The position numbers were made by a program, and so were the translations under genes. The notes beneath the pieces were generated by a model. The model ran no database searches and had not been told where the DNA came from. It saw nothing but the letters and a program-made list of their open reading frames with translations. A DNA stretch of 33,381 nt from a virus: the IMG/VR virus record IMGVR_UViG_3300025115_000037, positions 1 to 33,381 of that record, one strand, 5' to 3'. This document shows positions 1 to 6,091 of this stretch, piece after piece (positions within the stretch are counted from its first letter, which is position 1; each line of letters opens with the position of its first letter).

Positions 1-26
1 TAGAAAAAGAAAAAGGAAAAGAAGCC
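1..26 (-). terminator. Oligo-T stretch at end of leftward mini-gene operon
   Basis: Read on the minus strand this is a pyrimidine run with T4-T5 blocks separated by single or paired C, lying 29 nt past the stop codon of the last leftward mini-gene. Archaeal transcription ends at oligo-T without needing a hairpin, so it is a plausible terminator. It sits at the very edge of the window, so what lies beyond is unknown. Confidence 0.4.
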
Positions 27-54
27 ATCGTTCCTCTGATTGCGTAGCCATCGG

Positions 55-237
55 TCACCTCTCCCTCCGTTTTCTTCCTTTCTCGATTGAATACTTCGGC
101 ATTCTCTTTCCACGAAACGGCTTCCACACCTTGACAGGCGGGATAAGCCTCTCGCGCTCAGCCTTTATCCGTTCCGCCAACTCCTTCAAGGGTATCCATT
201 TTCCCTTTATGAGGACGGAAGACGGATTGTCCGACAT
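55..237 (-). CDS. Small basic hypothetical protein (60 aa)
   Basis: Not recognised. The protein is lysine/arginine rich, with a central amphipathic helix (around residues 18-32) and a strongly basic tail, so nucleic acid binding is possible but unproven. The chosen ATG overlaps the stop of the upstream gene as TGATG and has a GAGGTGG ribosome site five bases before it; a TTG one codon earlier sits too close to that site. It is the last gene of a leftward cluster in which every gene overlaps or abuts the next, which supports it being translated. Confidence 0.6.
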   Translation of the reverse strand: MSDNPSSVLIKGKWIPLKELAERIKAERERLIPPVKVWKPFRGKRMPKYSIEKGRKRRER

Positions 238-521
238 CAAACCACCTCAATTTCAAAAATATCATAGACTTCTTCCACGGTTAGTTCCCTGCCGCACGAG
301 CCGCAGTAATAGCCTGATACGTTGTCGTCGGCGTTGAAATCCATTTCGTCGTAGGCTAGGCATTTCCCGTCGATAGCTCGGCTTACTTTGTAGTAAGCTG
401 CCCCAGATTGGTAATGCTTCACCTCGGGGAATTTCGCGCCTTTAATGCAGTGTTCGCACACGCATACGTGTTCGGCATCCTGTTTTCTGTCCAATTCATC
501 CATTATCTCCTTCATGGTCAT
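237..521 (-). CDS. Small zinc-ribbon-like protein (94 aa)
   Basis: Two cysteine pairs are visible: C-x-C-x-x-C near residues 20-25 and Y-Y-C-G-S-C-G around residue 73, the arrangement of a zinc ribbon with a ~45-residue insert. The tail is acidic. Such proteins in viral early operons often bind host transcription or repair proteins, but no partner can be named here. Its ATG overlaps the stop of the preceding 49-codon gene (ATGA) and follows the GAGGTGAAACC leader that also precedes other genes of this operon. Confidence is good that it is a gene, low for function. Confidence 0.7.
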   Translation of the reverse strand: MTMKEIMDELDRKQDAEHVCVCEHCIKGAKFPEVKHYQSGAAYYKVSRAIDGKCLAYDEMDFNADDNVSGYYCGSCGRELTVEEVYDIFEIEVV

Positions 522-667
522 GGTTTCACCTCACCGTCATCTCCAACCCAACCAGATTTAACATTGTAGCACTTGCCGCACTCAGGGCATTCAAAATACT
601 CAGACACCAAATCTACCCCAAGCTCATGCTCGGTCAGTGTTTTTCCACAGTCGCATATCACGTTCAT
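518..667 (-). CDS. 49-aa double-CxxC/CxC mini zinc protein
   Basis: An open frame of 49 codons starts at an ATG preceded by GAGGTGAAACAA and ends in a TGA that overlaps the next ATG (ATGA). The product begins MNVICDCGK and contains ECPECGKC further on, so it has a C-x-C and a C-x-x-C-x-x-C cluster: a compact zinc-binding fold is likely. It fills the otherwise unexplained 150-bp gap between two genes exactly, with overlap on its downstream side, which is strong evidence for reality. Function unknown. Confidence 0.65.
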   Translation of the reverse strand: MNVICDCGKTLTEHELGVDLVSEYFECPECGKCYNVKSGWVGDDGEVKP

Positions 668-677
668 TTGTTTCACC

Positions 678-902
678 TCACTCACTTAATCTCCTTTCCT
701 TTTCGAGAAGGTCAAGGTCGTGTTCGGCTTCGATGCTCTGCCCTCTCATTGAAGCGAATACCAGATTGGCGACTGCCTCAATAATCGCCTCCTTGTTCGG
801 ATGGTCGCCGATTTGGCGGTGAAGCTCTACAAGGGCGTTGCCGAATTTCTCGTCGGATTCCTTGATGGCTTCCTTATAGGATTTCTCGTCGTCGTCGTCC
901 AT
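678..902 (-). CDS. Acidic helical hypothetical protein (74 aa)
   Basis: Not recognised. It starts with MDDDDEK, is rich in Glu/Asp and is predicted to be almost entirely alpha-helical, so it could be a DNA-mimic or protein-binding factor, though nothing shows this. The ATG follows GAGGTGAAACC, the leader used repeatedly in this operon. Its stop codon lies inside the ribosome site of the next mini-gene, implying coupled translation. Confidence 0.65.
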   Translation of the reverse strand: MDDDDEKSYKEAIKESDEKFGNALVELHRQIGDHPNKEAIIEAVANLVFASMRGQSIEAEHDLDLLEKERRLSE

Positions 903-906
903 GGTT

Positions 907-1014
907 TCACCTCTTTACCTTATAGCTTCTTACCTTTGCGTGGAGTTCAAGAAGCTCGTTGCAGTTCGGGCAGAATATCAGGGAGATGTGGCGTTTGCGT
1001 TCCATCATGGTCAT
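907..1014 (-). CDS. 35-aa mini-protein with CPNC knuckle
   Basis: A 35-codon frame begins MTMMERKRH and contains F-C-P-N-C-N-E-L, a single zinc-knuckle-like pair, followed by a basic tail. Its TGA stop lies within the GAGGTGA ribosome site of the next gene, the same architecture as its neighbours, and it fills the gap between two genes. The start may be the first ATG at 1014 or the third one at 1006; the upstream ribosome site (AGGGCG) is weak. A single Cys pair would need dimerisation or a partner to bind metal. Confidence 0.5.
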   Translation of the reverse strand: MTMMERKRHISLIFCPNCNELLELHAKVRSYKVKR

Positions 1015-1019
1015 CGCCC

Positions 1020-1226
1020 TTAATTGCCTTTGCTGGCTTCGGGAGCGGGGATTAGCTTCTTGACGTTGAATCCCATTCCCGCGAGGTCGTCGAGGCTCCA
1101 GATGCGGTCATCGAACCTGATGTCCGCAGTTTCCGCGATGGCGGCAGTTCCGAGTTCCTCCCTGACTTTGCCCTCAGAGAGCAAAAAGCTCCTGAAGGTC
1201 TTGGGTTTTGCGTTGGCTTCGTTCAT
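1020..1226 (-). CDS. Hypothetical protein, first gene of leftward operon (68 aa)
   Basis: Not recognised; no motif seen. Mixed charge, with a conserved-looking core around residues 35-58 containing two Asp pairs. A ribosome site GGAAGGATGAGAAA precedes the ATG. About 35 bp upstream on the minus strand is a CTTTTAAG element that could serve as its TATA box, making this the promoter-proximal gene of the mini-gene operon running down to position 55. Confidence 0.6.
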   Translation of the reverse strand: MNEANAKPKTFRSFLLSEGKVREELGTAAIAETADIRFDDRIWSLDDLAGMGFNVKKLIPAPEASKGN

Positions 1227-1654
1227 TTTCTCATCCTTCCCTCACAATTCCGCCCTTAAAAGAGCGGTTGTAAGCGTGAAAAGCCATGTTTTGCATCCGT
1301 CAGCGACGCGCTGAGGTTTTGGGGACGAAAAATGGCTCAAAAAAAGTGTGTTTTATAGGGAAAAGGTGTGGAAAAAGTGCGGAAAATGTTAAGAGTGGTA
1401 TAGTTGGGTGTGTTCGTTGGTGTGGGCTTCGTTTAGGGAATTGTTTGGTTGGAGTGTTGGCGGGAATGTCTTGAATGGCTGGACTTGGTATAGTTCGCCT
1501 TTAATGAGGAGATATAGAAGGGTCAATCTTTGCAGGTGAGACAAACTCGTATATTAGCTTTTATAGCCTGATAGAATATATTAGGGCTATATACTAGTAT
1601 TTTAGCCATGTAGAGGGGTATCTGCAAAAATTGCCCCTTTAATATAGGTATAGT

Positions 1655-1752
1655 ATATAGAGTATATAGAGGACAAGTCTAAATAACCAGGCCTCTTTTT
1701 CTCAATATAGAGTATATAGAGGACTAAATAACCAGGCCTCTTTTCTCAATAT
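1655..1752. repeat. Tandem direct repeat, two ~48-50-bp copies
   Basis: Copy one (1655-1704) and copy two (1705-1752) both read ATATAGAGTATATAGAGGAC, then TAAATAACCAGGCCTCTTTT and CTCAAT. They differ by a 4-bp insertion (AAGT) after GAGGAC and one extra T in the T-run. Each copy carries an AGAGG...CCTCT inverted pair followed by a T-run, and a TATATAG word resembling an archaeal TATA box. Copy one is preceded by an additional partial TATATAG unit. Confidence 0.85.
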
Positions 1753-1800
1753 CTCCCTTCTTATACTTGCCTTCTTAGGAAAAAGTCCAGCAATTACACT

Positions 1801-1820
1801 AAAAGAAGGGGCATCCCCTT
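1801..1820 (-). terminator. Hairpin plus T-run terminator
   Basis: On the minus strand AAGGGG and CCCCTT form a perfect six-base stem with a three-base loop (1806-1820), followed by CTTTT (1805-1801). It lies 16 bp beyond the TAG stop of the leftward open frame 1836-2303, which fits a terminator for that transcript. Confidence 0.5.
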
Positions 1821-1835
1821 TCCAGCCTGCTTCAT

Positions 1836-2303
1836 CTAACAGGTCGGGGTTTTCTTCGTTTCTTCACAGATGCCTTCCCTAATGGGCTCTCGGCTATTCT
1901 CAGTTGGAAGAAGTGCGAGACGAGCCAGAAGAGCATTAACTTCTTTTTCTTCTTCTGGTGATAAAGTAAGAGAGAGGCAGGAGATTATTCCGACTTTAGC
2001 AAGTGCCTTCCTGCCTCTCTCTTGGAAAAAGGCGAGCTTGTGCATTTTCCGGTTTTCCTCTCGGAGAGTGCTATATTGAAATGTGGTTTTATTTGGAAAT
2101 CTTGAAAAATTATGCCTGAAAGAAGAGACCCGAATATCCGCCTTATTTTGATTGACCATTTTTTCCATTTTCAAAATTCTTTTTTCTCTCGGAAGATAAC
2201 GATATTTCCCGCATCTTCTTGGAGATGAAAAAGGAATTTTCTCATATTCCGTTTTGTTTTGCATCATTTTGAAAACCTGTCTTTTATGTCTTTTTTGTCT
2301 CAT
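1836..2303 (-). CDS. Doubtful basic hypothetical ORF (155 aa)
   Basis: Long open frame without a clear ribosome site; the start region is a tandem ATGAGACAAAA duplication, and internal ATGs near codons 13, 14, 46 and 49 are equally possible. The N-terminal 95 residues are Lys/Arg/Phe-rich and low in character; the C-terminal 60 residues (with S-L-S-P-E-E-E-K-E-V-N around residue 115) look more protein-like. A perfect 15-bp inverted repeat lies inside it. It sits downstream of a T-rich terminator of the next gene. It may be a decayed gene or contain a structured RNA. Confidence 0.35.
   Translation of the reverse strand: MRQKRHKRQVFKMMQNKTEYEKIPFSSPRRCGKYRYLPREKRILKMEKMVNQNKADIRVSSFRHNFSRFPNKTTFQYSTLREENRKMHKLAFFQERGRKALAKVGIISCLSLTLSPEEEKEVNALLARLALLPTENSREPIREGICEETKKTPTC
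1968..2023. repeat. Perfect 15-bp inverted repeat with 26-nt loop
   Basis: AAGAGAGAGGCAGGA at 1968-1982 is the exact reverse complement of TCCTGCCTCTCTCTT at 2009-2023. Inside the loop, on the minus strand, ACTT-GCTA-AAGT can add a second small stem. This is far longer than expected by chance in 60 bp and lies within the doubtful ORF. Confidence 0.8.
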
Positions 2304-2314
2304 TTTTGTCTCAT

Positions 2315-2338
2315 AAAAAAAAAAGAAAAAAGAAAAAA
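2315..2338 (-). terminator. Oligo-T terminator
   Basis: On the minus strand this is T6-C-T6-C-T10, beginning five bases after the stop of the 2343-2798 gene. Long T-runs at this position are the archaeal termination signal, and it separates that gene from the doubtful ORF further left. Confidence 0.65.
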
Positions 2339-2342
2339 GGGT

Positions 2343-2798
2343 TTAGGCTTCTTTTGCAAAAATGGGCGCTTCTTTCAGAAGGCTAACTTTTGCTCTCCTA
2401 AAAGTAGAGCCGTCCTGCCGTATGTAGTGCCTTGTAGCTACTTGGAGCATACACACATTCTTACTTTGCGCTTCAAATATTTTTGTGAATTTCAGGTAGT
2501 CGGCTTCTATATTTTCGGCTTTCACTATTAGAGGCGCTTGGGAATTTCCGATTATGAAAGAGGCTGCCCTGCTCGGAAATTTCACCAAAACAGAGCAAAC
2601 AAATCTCCGCATCCCTGGCGTCTTTGAGAGTGCTCTGGCGGGGTTTTCTTTCATATCCTCATATTCTACCTCTATGCCTGCTCGCTTTATTAGGTCGGCA
2701 ATTTCATCTCTTCCCAGCGTCTTGGCAAGAGAATAACCTTCGGGCATGGTTATCTCCTGTGCCTGTGCTTGTACTTGTTCCTGTTGTGCCTTCGTCAT
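2343..2798 (-). CDS. Hypothetical protein, operator-controlled (151 aa)
   Basis: Not recognised. The N-terminus is Gln-rich (residues 5-14), followed by a helical segment and a mixed alpha/beta C-terminal half. The ATG has a clear AAGGTGAAAAT ribosome site. It is transcribed alone: a TTTATATA box lies about 80 bp upstream, an eight-base-arm dyad lies in its leader, and a T-run follows its stop. Being divergent from the ribbon-helix-helix gene across the dyad suggests it is a regulated early gene, perhaps repressed by that regulator. This is inferred from position. Confidence 0.65.
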   Translation of the reverse strand: MTKAQQEQVQAQAQEITMPEGYSLAKTLGRDEIADLIKRAGIEVEYEDMKENPARALSKTPGMRRFVCSVLVKFPSRAASFIIGNSQAPLIVKAENIEADYLKFTKIFEAQSKNVCMLQVATRHYIRQDGSTFRRAKVSLLKEAPIFAKEA

Positions 2799-2826
2799 AT
2801 TTTCACCTTCGTTTTTTTAGTCAATC

Positions 2827-2846
2827 ACTCCGATAATAATCGGAGT
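2827..2846. promoter_or_regulatory. Operator-like dyad in leader of the leftward gene
   Basis: ACTCCGAT and ATCGGAGT are perfect eight-base arms separated by AATA. After one mismatched pair, three more pairs (AAT/ATT) extend the symmetry to 2823-2850. It lies just downstream of the predicted start of transcription for the 2343-2798 gene, where a bound dimer would block initiation or elongation. The best candidate ligand is the ribbon-helix-helix protein encoded immediately to the right. Confidence 0.65.
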
Positions 2847-2876
2847 TATTGCCAAGCTTACTTATACTAATCATTC

Positions 2877-2884
2877 TATATAAA
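2877..2884 (-). promoter_or_regulatory. TATA box for the leftward gene
   Basis: TTTATATA on the minus strand matches the archaeal TATA consensus. Initiation about 25 bp downstream (near 2855) would give a ~55-nt leader carrying the dyad and the ribosome site. The sequence reads TATATAAA on the plus strand, so it could also act in the other direction. Confidence 0.55.
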
Positions 2885-3052
2885 GCTAATGTATAACTAA
2901 AATAATGCTTGTTATAGTTAGTGGGTTTTTTATCGTCGTGAGGGGTGGGAGAGTTAGCGAAAATGGGGTTGGGTGATACGATAGCGTCCGTCGGATTTCT
3001 ACACCAAAACCATTAACTTTCATATATATGCTCGTCGTGCATACTACACCCA

Positions 3053-3060
3053 TTATAAAT
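3053..3060 (+). promoter_or_regulatory. TATA box giving a leaderless transcript
   Basis: TTATAAAT is centred 25 bp before the ATG at 3081, and no ribosome site lies between them, so transcription is predicted to start at or next to the start codon. A second TATA-like word (CATATATATG, 3021-3030) precedes it. Confidence 0.55.
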
Positions 3061-3080
3061 ATGCTACTCGCATTATCATC

Positions 3081-3263
3081 ATGCAAGCCAAGACCCTCAT
3101 CAACTTCTCGACGACAACCGAAAAGAAACTTGCCTACGCCCATGCCTGTTCCATCCTTGGCATAAGTGTCTCCGACGTCTGCCGCAAAGCCCTCGACAAT
3201 GCGGTTCTTCTTTCCCAGAAGTTCGAGACATCCGCGTCATCGAAAAAGGAGGCTGACCCATGA
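3081..3263 (+). CDS. Ribbon-helix-helix transcriptional regulator (60 aa)
   Basis: Length and pattern fit the Arc/MetJ/CopG fold: a short strand (residues 3-9, K-T-L-I-N-F-S), helix A (about 13-25), the turn L-G-I-S-V-S (26-31), then helix B (about 32-44). Such proteins dimerise and insert the paired strand into the DNA major groove at inverted repeats. It has a leaderless promoter and overlaps the next gene by ATGA, so it leads the early rightward operon. The dyad at 2827-2846 is the obvious candidate target. The basic/acidic Ser-Lys tail is probably disordered. Fold assignment is by pattern only. Confidence 0.7.
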   Translation: MQAKTLINFSTTTEKKLAYAHACSILGISVSDVCRKALDNAVLLSQKFETSASSKKEADP

Positions 3264-3913
3264 TTACCCTCGACATAGAGACCACCGGCTTGTATCCCTC
3301 TCCTCCCGAAGGCTCCCTGGAAACGGAGGACTTCATCGTCGCCATCGGCGTGATGGACGAGTTCGGCATGTCAATCTTCACCGTTCCCTTCGAGGGCTTC
3401 AAGACCTCCCTCGAAGCGGCGGAAATCAATATCCTCCGCACCTTCTCCAACTGGTTCTTCGACAATCCAATCGGACAAGAGGAGCCGATTCTTCTCACCT
3501 ACAACGGCTTCGAGTTCGACATTCCGTTCATCTCGACGAAGCTCCTCAAATACTCCAAGGACAACCCGCAATTCTCCGCGTGCGCCAAGCACCTCGTCGA
3601 CACGCGCAACATCGACCTCATCCGCTACGCGAAGTTCGCCTGCGGTCGCCGCCTCGGAAAGGAGGACGCCTGCCGCAAGCTCGCCAACCTTTACGTTCCC
3701 CGAAAGACTGAAGGTCTGTGGAACGCACGAATCTACAAGAACCCGTCGCTTCTCACGGAAAACGACCACGTGGAGATGCTCCAGCACAACGCGACCGACC
3801 TCGCGGCGACGGCTCGCCTTCACAACGTCGTTTCGCGCTTTCCCGATTACGACAGATGGAGGATGGTTGAGTTCAGGATGGAAACGGTTGAATCGGAGGA
3901 GATGAAGCCATGA
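3260..3913 (+). CDS. DEDD-family 3'-5' exonuclease (PolB-exo-like)
   Basis: Exo I is L-D-I-E-T-T-G (Asp5, Glu7), Exo II is Y-N-G-F-E-F-D (Asn82, Asp87), and Exo III is Q-H-N-A-T-D (Asp180). The Y-N-G-x-x-F-D form is typical of family B DNA polymerase proofreading domains and related stand-alone RNase H-fold exonucleases. The usual Exo III residue is Tyr three positions before Asp (DEDDy) or His four before (DEDDh, HxxxxD); here a His occupies the Tyr position (H176-x-x-x-D180). At 217 aa it is a free-standing nuclease without polymerase domain, likely acting in viral DNA repair, recombination or host DNA degradation. ATGA overlaps on both sides. Confidence 0.75.
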   Translation: MITLDIETTGLYPSPPEGSLETEDFIVAIGVMDEFGMSIFTVPFEGFKTSLEAAEINILRTFSNWFFDNPIGQEEPILLTYNGFEFDIPFISTKLLKYSKDNPQFSACAKHLVDTRNIDLIRYAKFACGRRLGKEDACRKLANLYVPRKTEGLWNARIYKNPSLLTENDHVEMLQHNATDLAATARLHNVVSRFPDYDRWRMVEFRMETVESEEMKP

Positions 3914-4179
3914 GCTGGATGCGCCGCAAGATAACCCTCGTCCTCTCCGAGAAGGAGCTTGCCGAGGGTTCCTGCAGGCGGAAGCTCACCTTCGCGAAGT
4001 TCTACCACATCGGAGACATCCGCAAGTCGGTGAGCCGCAAGACGCACAGCTCATACGGGAAAAAGGTGCGGATAGAGTCGATAGTTCCTGAGACGCGGAG
4101 GTTCATGCGCCTGTTCTTTTCCGTCATCGACGAGGGAGAACGGATAATAAGTCTGAAGCCCATTGTGCTTGGGGGGTAA
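3910..4179 (+). CDS. Hypothetical protein (89 aa)
   Basis: Not recognised. Basic, probably alpha/beta, with no Cys pairs except one Cys and no membrane segment. It starts inside the stop of the exonuclease (ATGA) and is followed two bases later by the glycosyltransferase fusion gene, so it is co-translated with them. Its codon use matches its neighbours. Confidence 0.65.
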   Translation: MSWMRRKITLVLSEKELAEGSCRRKLTFAKFYHIGDIRKSVSRKTHSSYGKKVRIESIVPETRRFMRLFFSVIDEGERIISLKPIVLGG

Positions 4180-4181
4180 GA

Positions 4182-5666
4182 ATGCCGACGATAAACGAAA
4201 TCATAGATGCTCCAGGGATACGGAAGGTTGCGCTTCTCGTCCCCATGCGCGGGAAGATAGACTCGATTTTCATGCAGACCTACCTCTCGCTTTTCATCCA
4301 TCTCCTGAAGAAGCGCGGCATCGTTGCCCAGCCCGTCTTTTCCGACATGATGCCTCTCGACAAGGCTCGCTGTTCCCTCGTGAAATCGGCAATCCTAAAC
4401 AAATCCGACTACGCGCTGTGGCTCGATTCCGACGTGGTGATAAAGGAGGCGATGTTCGACCAGCTCTGGGAAACCATCCACGAGAAGGACGGCACTCCCG
4501 ACGAGCGTTTCATCGTTTCCGGCATCTACTACGAGCGCGAGATTCCCTACGACGCCGTGATACGCCGCAAGAACGAACTCGGTCTCTACGAGAAAATCAT
4601 GCAGTTCCCTGACAAACCGTTCACCGTCGACGGCATAGGCTTCGGCATGGTTCTGATGAAGATTAAGCCGATGAAGGACGCCTTCGTCGCCACGAAGGGC
4701 TATCCCTTCCGTTGGACGGACAAGGTTTCCGAAGACCTTTTCTTCTGCGACCTTGTGACCGGAGGCGGCTCGACCGAGGACGGCAAGCCTCTTTCCTATA
4801 AAATCTGGGTCGACCCGCAGGTTCAGGTTCCCCATTACGGCTCATACGTCACCCAATGGCACTACCTCCACAACAAGCTCGACGAATACTCCGACGTGAA
4901 GGAGATTTCCAGGTATCTCAAAATCCCACTTGAGGAGTGCTACCAGCGATGCCTCGGCGGTGCGCTTGCCATGTGCAAGGAATGGCAGAAGACGTTCGGC
5001 AAGGACAGGAAGGAGGACACCATCCCAGAAGCGGAAATCCTCGACTTTTACAGGAAGACCGAAATCTACCTCTACGACCTAACCTGGTTCTGGTCCCACA
5101 ATAGAAGGCAACGTGAGGAGATTATGGGAAGATGGAAGGACTCCAAGCAAGTCCTGGACTTCGGATGCGGGATAGGCGACTACGGCTTGGCATACGCCGA
5201 AGACCACCTGGACGCCCATGTCGATTTCTACGACATCAACAAGCCGAACGTCGACTATCTCAAATACCGCATAAAGGTGCGCGAGACGCAGGGAACAATA
5301 AATCCAGGGAACTGCAAGGCTCACGACGAAGCGAGCTTCCTTGAGCGCGAGGAGCATTACGACCAGATATTATGCCTCGACTTGCTGGAACACACCAAGA
5401 ACCCGGAGGTCTACGCCTCGAAACTCAGGAGGATGCTGAAGCGCAACGGAACCCTCATCGCGGTTGTCTCTCCGAAAGGCATGTTCCAGCCGCAGCATGT
5501 CAGCGAAATCGACCTTTCCAAGTGCGGCTTCCTCCAGATAGACACATATGTGTATATACGCACCGACAGCGACACAGCCAAGAACTACGCCAAGATTGTC
5601 CAGAACGTCAAGGATTCGATGACGACCTCTCCGATGGAGAAGGTCAACGACAGGAGGGGGGATTGA
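4182..5666 (+). CDS. Glycosyltransferase-SAM methyltransferase fusion (494 aa)
   Basis: Two enzymes in one chain. Residues ~13-220 look like a GT-A glycosyltransferase: L-V-P-M-R-G near the start, L-W-L-D-S-D (79-84) as the metal/nucleotide-sugar DxD motif, V-D-G-I-G-F-G-M (149-156) and S-E-D-L-F-F (183-188), the usual acceptor/base region. After a helical linker, residues ~320-430 are a class I methyltransferase: V-L-D-F-G-C-G-I-G (324-332) binds SAM, F-Y-D-I-N (349-353) has the acidic ribose contact, and L-D-L-L-E-H (399-404) follows. A GGGGGG ribosome site precedes the ATG. The pair would add a sugar and methylate it or a nearby group; the acceptor is unknown (DNA, virion glycoprotein or host surface). 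Confidence 0.75.
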   Translation: MPTINEIIDAPGIRKVALLVPMRGKIDSIFMQTYLSLFIHLLKKRGIVAQPVFSDMMPLDKARCSLVKSAILNKSDYALWLDSDVVIKEAMFDQLWETIHEKDGTPDERFIVSGIYYEREIPYDAVIRRKNELGLYEKIMQFPDKPFTVDGIGFGMVLMKIKPMKDAFVATKGYPFRWTDKVSEDLFFCDLVTGGGSTEDGKPLSYKIWVDPQVQVPHYGSYVTQWHYLHNKLDEYSDVKEISRYLKIPLEECYQRCLGGALAMCKEWQKTFGKDRKEDTIPEAEILDFYRKTEIYLYDLTWFWSHNRRQREEIMGRWKDSKQVLDFGCGIGDYGLAYAEDHLDAHVDFYDINKPNVDYLKYRIKVRETQGTINPGNCKAHDEASFLEREEHYDQILCLDLLEHTKNPEVYASKLRRMLKRNGTLIAVVSPKGMFQPQHVSEIDLSKCGFLQIDTYVYIRTDSDTAKNYAKIVQNVKDSMTTSPMEKVNDRRGD

Positions 5667-5668
5667 AC

Positions 5669-6091
5669 ATGGAACATGAAGAACGGTTATTCAAGCCATT
5701 GGTGAACTTCGCAGCGTTCACCAAGCTTGAGATGCAGATATTCATGTTTCTGTTTTATTGCATGAGTTCAAATGCTTGGGTAGTCTATCATAGGATTGTG
5801 CAAGCGCATTATCCTAAAAGACCAAAAACAAAACTCACCTTCGAATCTGAGCTAAAGCGAGACGGTATCGAAAAAATCGCATCCAGACTTCGTGAACGGG
5901 GAAAGAGAATCCCAGCATTCACAACCATCCAATCGACTCTGAACAATCTCCACGACGCCGGAATCCTCTCCAAAAGAAAGGTGAGTGGGAAGATTCACTA
6001 TTTTATCTCAGACAATATAATTTCTCAGATAAACACATACAACCTGCTTAATGTCCCAATAAACTATGGGACTTTGGGGGATTTTATATGA
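5669..6091 (+). CDS. Winged-helix-like regulator (140 aa)
   Basis: The open frame extends further upstream, but the ATG at 5669 follows a strong GGAGGGGG site and starts right after the fusion gene. Residues ~85-113 (T-I-Q-S-T-L-N-N-L-H-D-A-G-I-L then a K-I-H-Y-F hairpin) have the recognition-helix-plus-wing pattern of winged-helix DNA-binding proteins. The N-terminal half is hydrophobic and helical (residues 17-32), perhaps for dimerisation. It may switch early to late transcription, given its place before the packaging genes. AT-richer than its neighbours, which hints at separate acquisition. Confidence 0.6.
   Translation: MEHEERLFKPLVNFAAFTKLEMQIFMFLFYCMSSNAWVVYHRIVQAHYPKRPKTKLTFESELKRDGIEKIASRLRERGKRIPAFTTIQSTLNNLHDAGILSKRKVSGKIHYFISDNIISQINTYNLLNVPINYGTLGDFI

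Larger units (their letters stand above)
1227..1835. other. Non-coding control region (candidate origin/early promoter region)
   Basis: No convincing gene is seen on either strand. Its left part (about 1340-1500) is strongly G/T-biased on the plus strand with few C; its right part (about 1520-1760) is AT-rich with many TATATAG-type words. Short dyads include TCAGCG-ACG-CGCTGA (1300-1314), TATAGCC...GGCTATA (1562-1591) and a compound AGGG/GCAA...TTGC/CCCT hairpin (about 1613-1638). A ~50-bp tandem repeat follows. Large AT-rich repeat-bearing gaps next to early genes are typical places for an origin or early promoters; this is inference. Confidence 0.5.

Noticed and set aside
1250-1267. Imperfect dyad CCGCCCT-TAAA-AGAGCGG upstream of the leftward operon
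   Set aside because: One mismatch in seven and it overlaps the likely TATA element; too weak to call an operator alone.
1286-1474. 62-codon plus-strand open frame in the control region
   Set aside because: No ribosome site, G/T-biased low-complexity codons and no neighbour coupling; treated as non-coding.
1655-1752. Possible CRISPR array
   Set aside because: Only two contiguous copies with no unique spacers between them; it is a simple tandem duplication.
3371-3823. 150-codon minus-strand frame opposite the exonuclease
   Set aside because: Mirror of a GC-rich coding gene with intact catalytic motifs on the plus strand.
5372-5668. Upstream extension of the winged-helix gene frame
   Set aside because: It is an out-of-frame shadow of the methyltransferase domain; the ATG at 5669 has a strong ribosome site.
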